From Salinicola halophyticus (GTDB taxonomy: Bacteria > Pseudomonadota > Gammaproteobacteria > Pseudomonadales > Halomonadaceae): a stretch of DNA of 64,000 bases. Below the pieces are notes generated by a model, which made no database searches, was not told the origin of the DNA, and saw only the letters and a list, made by a program, of their open reading frames with translations. The DNA is taken from NCBI RefSeq assembly GCF_003206695.1, contig NZ_PZJN01000007.1, forward strand, positions 173,492 through 237,491, in the 5' to 3' direction. Positions 44,471 to 52,307 of the stretch are shown in pieces (within the stretch, counting starts at the first letter, position 1; each line of letters begins with the position of its first letter). Both the position numbers and the translations under genes were made by a program.

Positions 44471-45265
44471 TCAGTCGCGGCGCGATGCCATGGCCAGTCC
44501 CAGTGCCTGGGCACGCTCGGCGGCACCGGGGATGGCAGCCAGACGTTCGGCGCTGGCGATCAGCAACTCGCGCTTTGCGGTCGGCAGGTCGGGAATCTCG
44601 ACGCGACGCGCTTCGTCGGTCTGCCCGGCGAGCACCAGCACCAGAATTTGGTTGCGGTAATGTCGAGCCTCGGCCAGCGGGGAAGCCGTGATCTGACGCA
44701 TGGCAGCCACCGCCCTGGCATTATCGCCGGCCAGCGACTCGGCCAGCGCCAGATTGGCCTGGAGATCCAGGTCCCGCGGTTCGAGCGCAACAGCCTTGTC
44801 GAAGGCGGCCACCGCCTGCCCGGGCCGACCTGTCAGCGCCTGAGCCGCACCGAGTCGGCTCCAACCCGAGACGCTATTGATCGCTGGCGCGGCTCGGGAA
44901 AGGCTACGCAACGCGCTCTCCGGCTCGCCCAGACGCAGCTGCGCCGTTCCCAGCCCCAAAAGCGCCGGAGCCAGATTGATATCCTCGTGCAGTGCCGCGC
45001 GAAACGCTTCGGCAGCCGCGGCAGGCTCACCGGCAGCCAGGCGTGCGTTGCCCAGACGAACCTGAATATCAGCGGAGGCTTCACCCTGTTCCAGAGCGCG
45101 TTCGTACATGGCGGCAGCCGTCGCATGATCACCGCGCTGATCGACGTCATCGGCGAGCTTGAGCAGCCGGCCTTCGGTGCTACCGGTCGGTGTAGCCGCA
45201 CACGCCGAGAGCAGACAGCCGATACCGATGGCCGCCAGTGCGCACTTGAGCCGACAGTGCGTCAT
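44471..45265 (-). CDS. TPR lipoprotein, TadD-like
   Basis: A 264-residue lipoprotein with signal peptide MTHCRLKCALAAIGIGCLLSAC (lipidated Cys22, given in part by GCLLSAC) and six or seven TPR units (for example DHATAAAMYERALEQGEASA, INLAPALLGLGTAQLRLGEP, GRPGQAVAAFDKAVALEPRD). TadD of Tad pili has this build. It is the only gene of the island on the minus strand, convergent with the CpaD-like gene and divergent from sctC1, so it has its own promoter. With SctC2 and the CpaD-like protein it forms a Tad-like set. An upstream ATG at 45322 is a weaker alternative start. Confidence 0.75.
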   Translation of the reverse strand: MTHCRLKCALAAIGIGCLLSACAATPTGSTEGRLLKLADDVDQRGDHATAAAMYERALEQGEASADIQVRLGNARLAAGEPAAAAEAFRAALHEDINLAPALLGLGTAQLRLGEPESALRSLSRAAPAINSVSGWSRLGAAQALTGRPGQAVAAFDKAVALEPRDLDLQANLALAESLAGDNARAVAAMRQITASPLAEARHYRNQILVLVLAGQTDEARRVEIPDLPTAKRELLIASAERLAAIPGAAERAQALGLAMASRRD

Positions 45266-45510
45266 CCGAGTGTGCACGAATCCGGCGTACGCAAACCGAG
45301 AATGCTTAAAAGGTGCCTTCATCCGTGAATCAGTCCAGGGGCTCGTGGAGTGGAGAGACAGCGTACCGGAGAACCGGCGGTTGGGGGCAGCGTCGAATTT
45401 CATCATGTGATGACAAGCCTTTACAGAACACAAGCGAAAGTCACAAGAAGACATACAACAGTCTACTAAACCGTCATCACGATCTTGCTAGGGTTGATAA
45501 ACACGGTCCG

Positions 45511-46188
45511 TTGCACGGGGAGGATGCATCACATTGGCTGAGCGTTCCACGACGACGTGAATGCTTTCCACCTGCCGCCGTGCTGGCATTACTTATCCTG
45601 GTTGCCGCGCCTTGGAGCACAGTATTCGCGGCACCTGCATCTTCTCTGGAACAGACGTCTGCGGCAGCACCTGCGTCATTTTCTGGCCATCCACCGTGGG
45701 GAGAGCGCAGTTATCGATACGTGGTGATCGACCAGAAGGTACGTGACGTATTGCAGGAATTCGGCCGCAACCTGTCGCTACCATTGGAAGTCAGCGACGC
45801 CGTCGATGGTGAGGTTCGTGGCGATATTCATGCCACCACCGCCGCCGATTTTCTCGCGCAGGTGTGTCAGGCAAACGGCCTGGCGTGGTTCTTCGACGGA
45901 TACGTGCTGCATGTCGCCGCCCGTGAAGAGCTGGGGCGGCAAAGCTTCGATCTCAATGGCGTGGACGTGCCAAGTCTGCGCACCGATATCGAAGCCGCCA
46001 GGATCGGCGCCCCGCTAAGCGCCGAGATTCGTGATGGCAGCCATCGCCTGGAGGCGATGGGACCACCGTCATGGCTCGCGGAAGTGGCACGGCGCGTGGA
46101 GGCGTTGCGCCGAACGCCGACGCTCACCAAGCCCGGCGAAGTCAGAGTGTTCCGAGGCAGTGTGGCGCAGCCAGCCACTCGCGAGTGA
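45511..46188 (+). CDS. sctC1: Secretin N-terminal domain protein SctC1 (NolW/RhcC1-like)
   Basis: About 225 residues with a hydrophobic signal segment (VLALLILVAAPWSTVFAAPA) followed by the N0/N1 region of a T3SS secretin: YRYVVIDQKVRDVLQEFGRN, then LSLPLEVSDAVDGEVRGDI, then GLAWFFDGYVLHVAAREEL. The chain ends before any beta-barrel secretin domain, which is the situation of NolW/RhcC1 in rhizobia. It should form the periplasmic part of the outer-membrane channel with SctC2. The start is unclear: no ATG precedes the signal peptide. TTG 45511 is used here; a GGGGAGG at 45517-45523 would suit a CTG at 45538. Confidence 0.8.
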   Translation: MHGEDASHWLSVPRRRECFPPAAVLALLILVAAPWSTVFAAPASSLEQTSAAAPASFSGHPPWGERSYRYVVIDQKVRDVLQEFGRNLSLPLEVSDAVDGEVRGDIHATTAADFLAQVCQANGLAWFFDGYVLHVAAREELGRQSFDLNGVDVPSLRTDIEAARIGAPLSAEIRDGSHRLEAMGPPSWLAEVARRVEALRRTPTLTKPGEVRVFRGSVAQPATRE

Positions 46189-46276
46189 TGCCTGGGAAGA
46201 AAGGCAGCAGTATTGCGATGACTCACCGACGGCGCGTTTGCCGATCGGTCAATGCGAAAACCGAAGGAGACGATAC

Positions 46277-46474
46277 ATGGCTATCGATGCCGTAGGCAGC
46301 AGCAACGCAACCAGTGACTCGACCACCGATTCCCAGGCTTTCGACGACGCGCTCGACAACGCCAAATTCCAGGAAACCATGAACGAGGGCATGGTCCAGG
46401 TCGGCGGACAGCTGATTCTGATGCCAATGATGAAAGACATGCTGAGCGAAGCCATGTCGGGTGGTGAAGACTAA
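46277..46474 (+). CDS. Small T3SS protein, candidate pilin/needle subunit
   Basis: A 65-residue protein with AAGGAGA before the ATG. The N-terminal 22 residues are Ser/Thr/Asp rich (MAIDAVGSSNATSDSTTDS) and the remainder is helical with a methionine-rich stretch (MVQVGGQLILMPMMKDMLSE). It sits between sctC1 and sctI and is followed by a large hairpin. Size, composition and position suit an extracellular pilin of the NopA/HrpA kind, which in rhizobial systems replaces the classical needle. No sequence family could be assigned, and the gene at 37884 is a rival candidate. Confidence 0.55.
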   Translation: MAIDAVGSSNATSDSTTDSQAFDDALDNAKFQETMNEGMVQVGGQLILMPMMKDMLSEAMSGGED

Positions 46475-46520
46475 GCTGAGTGGTGAAGACCAAGCTGGGC
46501 GAGTAAGACCAAGCTGGGTG
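46466..46520. repeat. Degenerate tandem repeat over the end of the small gene
   Basis: About three imperfect copies of a unit like gtggtgaagaccaagctg run from the last codons of the 65-residue gene into the following gap. Copies differ by several bases. Confidence 0.6.
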
Positions 46521-46587
46521 GTTAAGAGTGGACCTGATGGTGAAAGCTGGAGCGGGTAGTAACGACTCCGTGACTCGACACATCCAG

Positions 46588-46632
46588 GGCAGCAACCGCC
46601 ACTCGATGCAGTAACGATTGGCGGTTGCTGCC
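46588..46632 (+). promoter_or_regulatory. Large perfect hairpin between the small gene and sctI
   Basis: ggcagcaaccgcca (46588-46601) and tggcggttgctgcc (46619-46632) pair over 14 bp with a 17-base loop. There is no T run after it, so it is more likely an RNA-stability or partial attenuation element than a full terminator. It would allow the upstream small gene to be expressed more than the sctI-sctU operon. Confidence 0.75.
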
Positions 46633-46693
46633 GTTCGCGGCGCTGCTGGTGACGATATCAGTCGAAAAAGACACGAGCCTGACGACGAGGTGA

Positions 46694-47143
46694 ATGATGA
46701 CTCCCGTGACACCACCGAGTGCCGGGGCGTTGACACCGACGCCCCCTGCAACGGAAACGAGCGCCAAGGCGCTGGCCTCGCAGAATCTGTTCGAACATAT
46801 GGCGAGTCAGTCTGGCGCTTCTCCTGCCGGGGCTAGCCCCAGCGAGCTGGGTTCGAACCTGATCAACAACCTCGACGGTTTCGTCGACCGGGTCAACACG
46901 TTCGCGCAGCAGGCCAAGATTCCGGATGCGCAGGCGCCCGACCGCTTCGCCAAGGTAACGACCCATGAAACCTCGCCAGCGCCGGATGCGGGTGATGCGC
47001 CCTCCGCGATCGGCGATGAAAAAATGGCCAAGGTCGTCGACTCGCTGGGGCAGGTCTTCGATCACTCTATCGAAACCACCATGGTGGTGCGTGGCGCCAC
47101 GCAGGTCTCCGGCTCGGCCAATACTCTGCTGAAAGGTCAATGA
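46694..47143 (+). CDS. sctI: T3SS inner rod protein SctI (NolB-like)
   Basis: A 149-residue protein directly before sctJ, where sctI/nolB/hrpB lies. The N-terminus is proline and threonine rich (PPSAGALTPTPPATETSAK), the centre has a helical segment (ELGSNLINNLDGFVDRVNT), and the C-terminus MVVRGATQVSGSANTLLKG has the SctI-like ending that packs inside the rod. It should polymerise under the secretin as the inner rod or adaptor. GAGGTG precedes two consecutive ATGs. Assignment is from position, size and C-terminal pattern. Confidence 0.7.
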   Translation: MMTPVTPPSAGALTPTPPATETSAKALASQNLFEHMASQSGASPAGASPSELGSNLINNLDGFVDRVNTFAQQAKIPDAQAPDRFAKVTTHETSPAPDAGDAPSAIGDEKMAKVVDSLGQVFDHSIETTMVVRGATQVSGSANTLLKGQ

Positions 47144-47146
47144 CAC

Positions 47147-47968
47147 TTGCACTTCGATCGACGCTTTAGCCGTTCACGCGTGTTCCGATATCCATATCGA
47201 CGTCCGCTGCAGGTCATTGCATTGCTAATGATGGCTCTGCTGCTGCAGGCCTGCGATACCAACCTCTACACGCACCTCGATGAGCGCGAGGCGAACGTGA
47301 TCGTGGCCACACTGGCACGCAACGGGATTCCCGCCAATCGACAGTCCGACGACGAAGGCCAGATGACGGTGACCGTCGACGAGGATCGTTTCGCTGAAGC
47401 GGTCGACGTGCTTGATCGCGCCGGCCTGCCGGAGCGCAAGTTCACCAACCTCGGCGAGGTCTTTCAGGGCAACGGTCTGGTATCGTCTCCCGTACAGGAG
47501 CGCGCCCAGATGATCTACGCATTGAGCCAGGAACTGTCTCACACCGTCTCCCAGATCGACGGCGTGCTGTCGGCGCGCGTTCACGTCGTGTTGCCGGACA
47601 ACGATCTACTGCAGCAGAACAGCACGCCGTCGTCGGCATCGGTCTTCGTGCGCTATATCCCGTCGCTGGATATCGATCCGCTGATTCCCCAGATCAAGAC
47701 GCTGGTCGCCAACGGCATCGCCGGCCTCTCCTACGACAAGGTCTCGGTGGTGCCGGTCGTCTCTCGCCTCCCGGAAGAGACACGCTCGACGCCGCAGCCG
47801 GTGATGAGTTCGTTTCTGGGCATCGCGATGCCGGCTACCAGCGTCGCCAGCGTCGGGTGGTTATTCGGCCTGATGATCGCGGCGATCCTGTTACTGAGCC
47901 TTGCGGTGGGCTGGCTGATCTGGCGGCAGCGCCGCCAACGCCCCTATGATTTGGCGACACCATCATGA
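47147..47968 (+). CDS. sctJ: T3SS inner-membrane ring lipoprotein SctJ
   Basis: A lipoprotein of about 273 residues in the YscJ/HrcJ/FliF family. The lipobox LLLQACD gives lipidated Cys36 when counted from the TTG start. The two ring-building domains are seen as LYTHLDEREANVIVATLARN and, after the linker, VQERAQMIYALSQELSHTVSQI with ARVHVVLPDN. A C-terminal membrane helix (GWLFGLMIAAILLLSLAVGWL) and basic tail follow. Together with SctD it forms the inner rings. No ATG precedes the signal peptide: TTG 47147 with AAAGGT upstream is used; GTG 47180 is possible. Confidence 0.93.
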   Translation: MHFDRRFSRSRVFRYPYRRPLQVIALLMMALLLQACDTNLYTHLDEREANVIVATLARNGIPANRQSDDEGQMTVTVDEDRFAEAVDVLDRAGLPERKFTNLGEVFQGNGLVSSPVQERAQMIYALSQELSHTVSQIDGVLSARVHVVLPDNDLLQQNSTPSSASVFVRYIPSLDIDPLIPQIKTLVANGIAGLSYDKVSVVPVVSRLPEETRSTPQPVMSSFLGIAMPATSVASVGWLFGLMIAAILLLSLAVGWLIWRQRRQRPYDLATPS

Positions 47969-48651
47969 TGACAGCGGCCGACGCCGAACTGCCGGTGCGC
48001 ATCGATCGGACACACTGGGTCGAATGTCTGGACGGCATCGCCCTGGATGCGACCCTGCAACGCTGGGTCGCGCAGCCGCGTTTTCGACAGCGCCTGACCG
48101 AGCGACTGCGGCGCCGCCACAACTTACCCGCGATTGATGCACTGCCCGAGGCAGACGCCGCCGATCACGCGTTGCGCCAGCTGGATGCCGCCGCGCTAAC
48201 GGACTGCGTTCGTGCAGCCGGCGTCATCGTCCATGCCAATGCCGTGGTTCGCGAAATCCAGGCGCCACGCGTCGCCGCGCTCAAGCAGCGTCTGGGCGCC
48301 GATCTCTATGCGCTGGCCTTGACCCATCGCAGCCATGGCAACGCCGACGAAGCCGTCGGGGATGACCTCGACGCCTTCGAGACCAGAATCGAACGGGCCG
48401 GCAGCCGCTGCCTGTTGGTGTGGGCGGAGACACGACCGACCTCGCTGCGAGCCTGGCTTCAGTTGGGTTGGCTCGGACAGCTAACTGCCAGCGATTCCTC
48501 TGAACAGCCTGCAGTCGACGACCACATCGACATCGGCAGCCATGAGGACAAGGACAAGGCCAGGGAGATCGCCCGCCTGGCGGCAGCGCATCTACTCTCG
48601 CGTAACGTCATGCAGGACCAGGCCACTCGACAAGGCGGTGATCCGGCATGA
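47965..48651 (+). CDS. sctK: T3SS sorting platform protein SctK (NolU/YscK family)
   Basis: A 228-residue cytosolic protein between sctJ and sctL, overlapping both by ATGA. The sequence RLTERLRRRHNLP and the leucine/alanine-rich helices (DAAALTDCVRAAGVIVHANA) follow the weakly conserved NolU/YscK family, which links the SctQ pods of the sorting platform to SctD. Sequence identity across this family is low, so the call leans on gene order and length. The C-terminal 40 residues are highly charged. Confidence 0.78.
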   Translation: MMTAADAELPVRIDRTHWVECLDGIALDATLQRWVAQPRFRQRLTERLRRRHNLPAIDALPEADAADHALRQLDAAALTDCVRAAGVIVHANAVVREIQAPRVAALKQRLGADLYALALTHRSHGNADEAVGDDLDAFETRIERAGSRCLLVWAETRPTSLRAWLQLGWLGQLTASDSSEQPAVDDHIDIGSHEDKDKAREIARLAAAHLLSRNVMQDQATRQGGDPA

Positions 48652-49235
48652 ACTCACTCCCCCCACGCCCCAGCAAGGTGATCTTGCGCGCCGCGGAAGC
48701 CGAAGCCTGGGTCGACGGTTATGCCTTTCTCGATCAGGCACGCCAGCGGGCAGACGATCAGGCCGCCGCGTCCCAGCAGGCGCGGAATACCGGTTACACC
48801 GAAGGTTTCGAAGCCGGCCGTCGTGATGGCGAAGCTCAGGCCGCAAAGCTGCTGGCGACAACCCAGGCCGACATCAAACGCTATCTGGAGAGCCTCGAGC
48901 CCGCCCTTGCCAAACTCTCGCTGAATCTGGTCCGAAGACTGCTCGGCGAATTCGATGACGCCGATCTGATCGCCCGCTGCGTACGTCAGGCGCTATCCGA
49001 GTGGCGTCACGAACATCGCCTGCGCATTCGCGTGGCCCCGGCACTGGAGTCCCGCGTGGCCGCACTGCTTGCCGAGCATCCGCCCGTAACGGTCGATTTT
49101 CAGGTCGAAGCCGACGCTCAATTGGAGCCAGGTCAGTGCCTGCTGGTCAGCCCGGTAGCGGTCATGGATATCGGCGTGGATTCGCAGCTCGACGTTCTTC
49201 GTCAGGCGTTGTTCGACGGCAAGGCATCGGCATGA
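48648..49235 (+). CDS. sctL: T3SS ATPase stator SctL (NolV/HrpE/FliH family)
   Basis: A 195-residue protein with an N-terminal low-complexity stretch (DQAAASQQARNTGYTEGFEA), containing the GYTEGFEAGRRDGE motif of FliH-type stators, a coiled region, and a C-terminal globular domain (LVRRLLGEFDDADLIARCVR, then LRIRVAPALESRVAALLAEH). It binds and regulates SctN and connects it to SctQ. It overlaps sctK and sctN by ATGA. Confidence 0.92.
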   Translation: MNSLPPRPSKVILRAAEAEAWVDGYAFLDQARQRADDQAAASQQARNTGYTEGFEAGRRDGEAQAAKLLATTQADIKRYLESLEPALAKLSLNLVRRLLGEFDDADLIARCVRQALSEWRHEHRLRIRVAPALESRVAALLAEHPPVTVDFQVEADAQLEPGQCLLVSPVAVMDIGVDSQLDVLRQALFDGKASA

Positions 49236-50659
49236 ACACAGAGATATCCGCGACGCCCGACGACAATGACGACGCCCTCACAGCGCTCGACGGTCTGCTG
49301 CCGAGGCTCGGCAAACGTATCGCGCAGACCGAAACCCGCCAGATCAACGGCCGAGTGCGACGGATTCGAGGCCTATTGATCCACGCCAGTATCGAAGGCG
49401 TCAGCATCGGTGAACTCTGTTACCTGCGTGACCCCGTCAGCGGTCGTCGCATCGCTGCCGAGGTGATCGGCTTCGAGGAAGAAGACGCCGTGCTCTCGCC
49501 GATCGGCGAGCTGCAGGGGTTATCGACCCGTAGCGAGGTGATCGCCACCGGCCGCGCTCAGGGCGTGGCCGTCGGCGATGATCTGCTCGGCCGCGTGATC
49601 AGCCCGCTCGGCGAGTGGCTGGACACCCCGCCGGCGCCGTCGGTCGACGCCTCACAATCCGCCTCTCCACCAACCGCCAACGCTTCACGAACCGACGGCT
49701 CTCTGCACGAGTATCCTGTGCATGCAGAGCCTCCGCCCCCTTTGACCCGCCAACTGATCGAGCATCCTCTGGCACTTGGCGTGCGCGCCATCGACGCGCT
49801 CAACACGGTCGCCCGAGGCCAGCGTATCGGCCTGTTCGGGGAACCCGGTGTGGGTAAATCTTCGTTGCTCTCGGCCATTGTCAAAGGCAGTAGCGCGGAA
49901 GTCGTCGTCCTCGGGCTGGTCGGTGAGCGTGGGCGTGAAGTGCGAGAGCTGCTCGATGTCCAGCTCGATGCCGAGGCTCGACGCCGTACCGTTTGCGTCG
50001 TCTCCACCTCGGACCGTCCGGCGATCGAGCGGGCCCGCGCCGCGTTGGTCGCGACCAGCGTGGCGGAGTATTTCCGCGACCAGGGACGTGACGTGCTGTT
50101 ACTGGTCGACAGCCTTACCCGCTTTGCTCGCGCTCAGCGCGAGATCGGTCTCGCCGCTGGCGAGCCGCCAACCCGGCGCGGCTATCCGCCGTCGCTGTTC
50201 GCCGCTCTCCCCCGACTGCTCGAACGCGCCGGCCCCGGCGGCGCTTCCGGTGGCAGCATCACGGCAATCTACACGGTGCTGACCGAAGGTGATGGCACGC
50301 TCGACCCGGTCGCCGAGGAGTCGCGCGCCATTCTCGACGGACATATCGTGTTGAGTGCCGATCTCGCCCGCCGCGATCACTTCCCGGCGATCGACGTGCT
50401 GGCCAGCCGAAGCCGTTTGATGGAGACCGTCGCCAGCAAGGACCACCGCCATGACGCCGGCAAGATTCGCGACCTGATGGCACGTTATCGTGACGTCGAG
50501 CTGCTGCTTCAGGTGGGCGAATATCGTGAAGGCAGCGATGCCGCCACCGATGAAGCGATTCGCAAGCATGCCGCGATCAATGACTTTTTGCGCCAGTCGC
50601 GGGATGACCTCAGCGATTTTAAAGAGACTCTGAAGCGGCTCAGGGAGCTCGCCCGATGA
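49232..50659 (+). CDS. sctN: T3SS ATPase SctN
   Basis: A 475-residue F1-type ATPase that unfolds and strips chaperones from substrates at the base of the injectisome. Walker A is GEPGVGKSSLL near residue 206, Walker B is DVLLLVDSLTRFARAQREIG, and the Q-loop/sensor segment GEPPTRRGYPPSLFAALPRLLERAG matches other SctN proteins (shown in part). A Ser/Pro/Ala-rich insertion of about 25 residues (DTPPAPSVDASQSASPPTAN and beyond) separates the beta-barrel domain from the catalytic domain; it is absent from typical SctN. ATG 49232 overlaps the sctL stop. Confidence 0.97.
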   Translation: MNTEISATPDDNDDALTALDGLLPRLGKRIAQTETRQINGRVRRIRGLLIHASIEGVSIGELCYLRDPVSGRRIAAEVIGFEEEDAVLSPIGELQGLSTRSEVIATGRAQGVAVGDDLLGRVISPLGEWLDTPPAPSVDASQSASPPTANASRTDGSLHEYPVHAEPPPPLTRQLIEHPLALGVRAIDALNTVARGQRIGLFGEPGVGKSSLLSAIVKGSSAEVVVLGLVGERGREVRELLDVQLDAEARRRTVCVVSTSDRPAIERARAALVATSVAEYFRDQGRDVLLLVDSLTRFARAQREIGLAAGEPPTRRGYPPSLFAALPRLLERAGPGGASGGSITAIYTVLTEGDGTLDPVAEESRAILDGHIVLSADLARRDHFPAIDVLASRSRLMETVASKDHRHDAGKIRDLMARYRDVELLLQVGEYREGSDAATDEAIRKHAAINDFLRQSRDDLSDFKETLKRLRELAR

Positions 50660-51138
50660 CCTCACCGCATCAGCTCGAACGCCTGATGCAGCTGCGACGT
50701 CAGCGCACGCGTCTGGCCGAGGAAGCCTTGGCGACAGGCCAGCGCCACTGCAAAGATCTGGCGGCACAGTGTCAGGTACTGGAGCAATCGTTGGTGGAAC
50801 ACCAACGCAGCGCCAATCAACGGGACCAGGCACAATTCGAAGCCAGCGAGAATCGCCCGCTCAACGCCGAAGCGCTGGCCGACTGGCAACAGACGATGGC
50901 CGACGACGCCGCGCATCGAGAGACGCTGCTTCACGAGCGCCGATCGCAGGCGCGTCATCTCAAGCTCGCCGAAGAAGAACGCGATGCACAGGCCGCCGAA
51001 TGGGGCCGACGCCTGCGAGCCCAGCGGGCGCTGGAACGTCTGCAAACCGATCAACAGCGCACCATGGCGATAAATGCCGAGCGTCTGGCGGAACTGGAGA
51101 TGGAAGAGGCGCGCCAGGGGCAAGGAGACATCACATGA
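50656..51138 (+). CDS. sctO: T3SS stalk protein SctO (YscO/FliJ-like)
   Basis: A 160-residue, almost entirely helical coiled-coil protein (LEQSLVEHQRSANQRDQAQF, then RERSQARHLKLAEEERDAQA-like segments) located between sctN and sctQ and overlapping both by ATGA. SctO proteins insert into the SctN hexamer as a rotor-like stalk and contact SctV. Sequence is variable in this family, so position, length and coiled-coil character support the call. Confidence 0.88.
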   Translation: MTSPHQLERLMQLRRQRTRLAEEALATGQRHCKDLAAQCQVLEQSLVEHQRSANQRDQAQFEASENRPLNAEALADWQQTMADDAAHRETLLHERRSQARHLKLAEEERDAQAAEWGRRLRAQRALERLQTDQQRTMAINAERLAELEMEEARQGQGDIT

Positions 51139-52307
51139 CGAACCTGTCGTCGGCGCCGCCCGAGACTCGATTCCAGCCCTTGTTTGACACGACCGACACA
51201 GCCGATTCGCCGGGAGATACCACAGCGGCCCGAGTCACCCCGCTGGCGATATCGGCACTGCCACGCGTCGAGGCCTCCCGGCTCGCGCTGCATAACGCCC
51301 TGCACGTGCCCCGCCAGCCGCTCGGCTTCGACTGGCACGGCCATGTGGCCAGCCTGCGTCTGCTCGACCAAAACACGCATGTCGAACAAGCGCAGGCGAT
51401 CACGCTCTGTCTTGGCGAGGAACGGCTAACCCTAAGCGGTAGCGCTCGAGCCTTTGATCGACTTAGCCAGCACCCCGACCGCCTGCGCGAATGGCACGAC
51501 ATCGATGCCGAACTGGCCGCCATGTGGCTGGAAGTCGTCTGGCTCGAGTGGCTAGAGCCGCTGGAGGCTTCACTGGGCGCGGGCATTCGTCTGATACCCG
51601 GCAAATCGGCACCGCCCGAGTCCACGATGCGTCTCTGTTTCATCCTCGAGCTCGATGGCGAAACTCACCCGCTGGCCCTCGATCTTGCCATTCCGACCGC
51701 CGAGCGGCTGCTGCCGCAGCTCGACCGTGCCTTTCCGGCACAGCGAGCGCCGGCCAATGGCATCATCTCCACACTTCGGGTCGAGTGTGGCCGGCAAACG
51801 CTGACGCTGGGCGAGTTTCGCAGCCTGCATCCCGGCGATGTGATCATGCTCGATACGGCGACGGACGATGAGGTCCAACTGAATCTGGCCGATCACTTCG
51901 GCTGCCGCGCTCGTTTTGGCGAAACCGGACTTCAGGCCACTGGGCCGTTGATCGCGAATCGTCCTGAGTCACACGCGAATTCATCCCTCGAAGAGAGTGT
52001 CATGAGCGAACCCCCTGTGGACAAAAAAGAATCGCCCACCCAACCCTCGCTGGAAGCCGATGCTGTCATGGATAACCTGCCGGTACAGCTGACCTGCGAG
52101 CTGGGCCGGCTGGAACTGTCGCTCGGCGAGCTGCGCAAGCTCGGTGAAGGCAGCGTACTGCCGCTGGAACGCCAACCGGAGCGAGCCGTGGACCTGATCG
52201 TCAACGGCCGGCGGATGGGGCGTGGGCGCCTGGTCGCGATCGGCGACGCCATCGGGGTACAGATCGTAAGGCTCGCGCTCGATGAAGGACACGCCGGGGA
52301 TGACTGA
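51135..52307 (+). CDS. sctQ: T3SS sorting platform protein SctQ
   Basis: A 390-residue C-ring component. The N-terminal 200 residues are the variable domain, and two SpoA-type domains close the protein: the first around residues 210-275 (RVECGRQTLTLGEFRSLHPG) and the second around 310-385 (LTCELGRLELSLGELRKLGE, then VDLIVNGRRMGRGRLVAIGD). A polar linker at about 280-305 joins them. ATG 51135 overlaps the sctO stop. An internal start at 52002 could also make a short C-terminal product. Confidence 0.93.
   Translation: MTNLSSAPPETRFQPLFDTTDTADSPGDTTAARVTPLAISALPRVEASRLALHNALHVPRQPLGFDWHGHVASLRLLDQNTHVEQAQAITLCLGEERLTLSGSARAFDRLSQHPDRLREWHDIDAELAAMWLEVVWLEWLEPLEASLGAGIRLIPGKSAPPESTMRLCFILELDGETHPLALDLAIPTAERLLPQLDRAFPAQRAPANGIISTLRVECGRQTLTLGEFRSLHPGDVIMLDTATDDEVQLNLADHFGCRARFGETGLQATGPLIANRPESHANSSLEESVMSEPPVDKKESPTQPSLEADAVMDNLPVQLTCELGRLELSLGELRKLGEGSVLPLERQPERAVDLIVNGRRMGRGRLVAIGDAIGVQIVRLALDEGHAGDD
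52002..52307 (+). CDS. Possible internally initiated SctQ-C product
   Basis: An in-frame ATG at codon 290 of sctQ is preceded by AAGAGAG at suitable spacing and begins MSEPPVDKKESPTQPS, just before the last SpoA domain. It would yield a 101-residue protein. YscQ, Spa33 and SsaQ make such internal products, which pair with full-length SctQ; in Hrp systems the equivalent is a separate gene. Translation here is inferred. Confidence 0.5.
   Translation: MSEPPVDKKESPTQPSLEADAVMDNLPVQLTCELGRLELSLGELRKLGEGSVLPLERQPERAVDLIVNGRRMGRGRLVAIGDAIGVQIVRLALDEGHAGDD

Noticed and set aside
42563-45265. A complete Tad pilus locus
   Set aside because: Only secretin, CpaD-like and TPR proteins are present; no TadA ATPase, TadB/TadC platform, prepilin or prepilin peptidase exists in the window.
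49232-50659. Flagellar FliI and flagellar export genes
   Set aside because: Neighbours include SctC1, SctJ lipoprotein, SctK and a secretin, and there are no flagellar rod, hook or basal-body genes.
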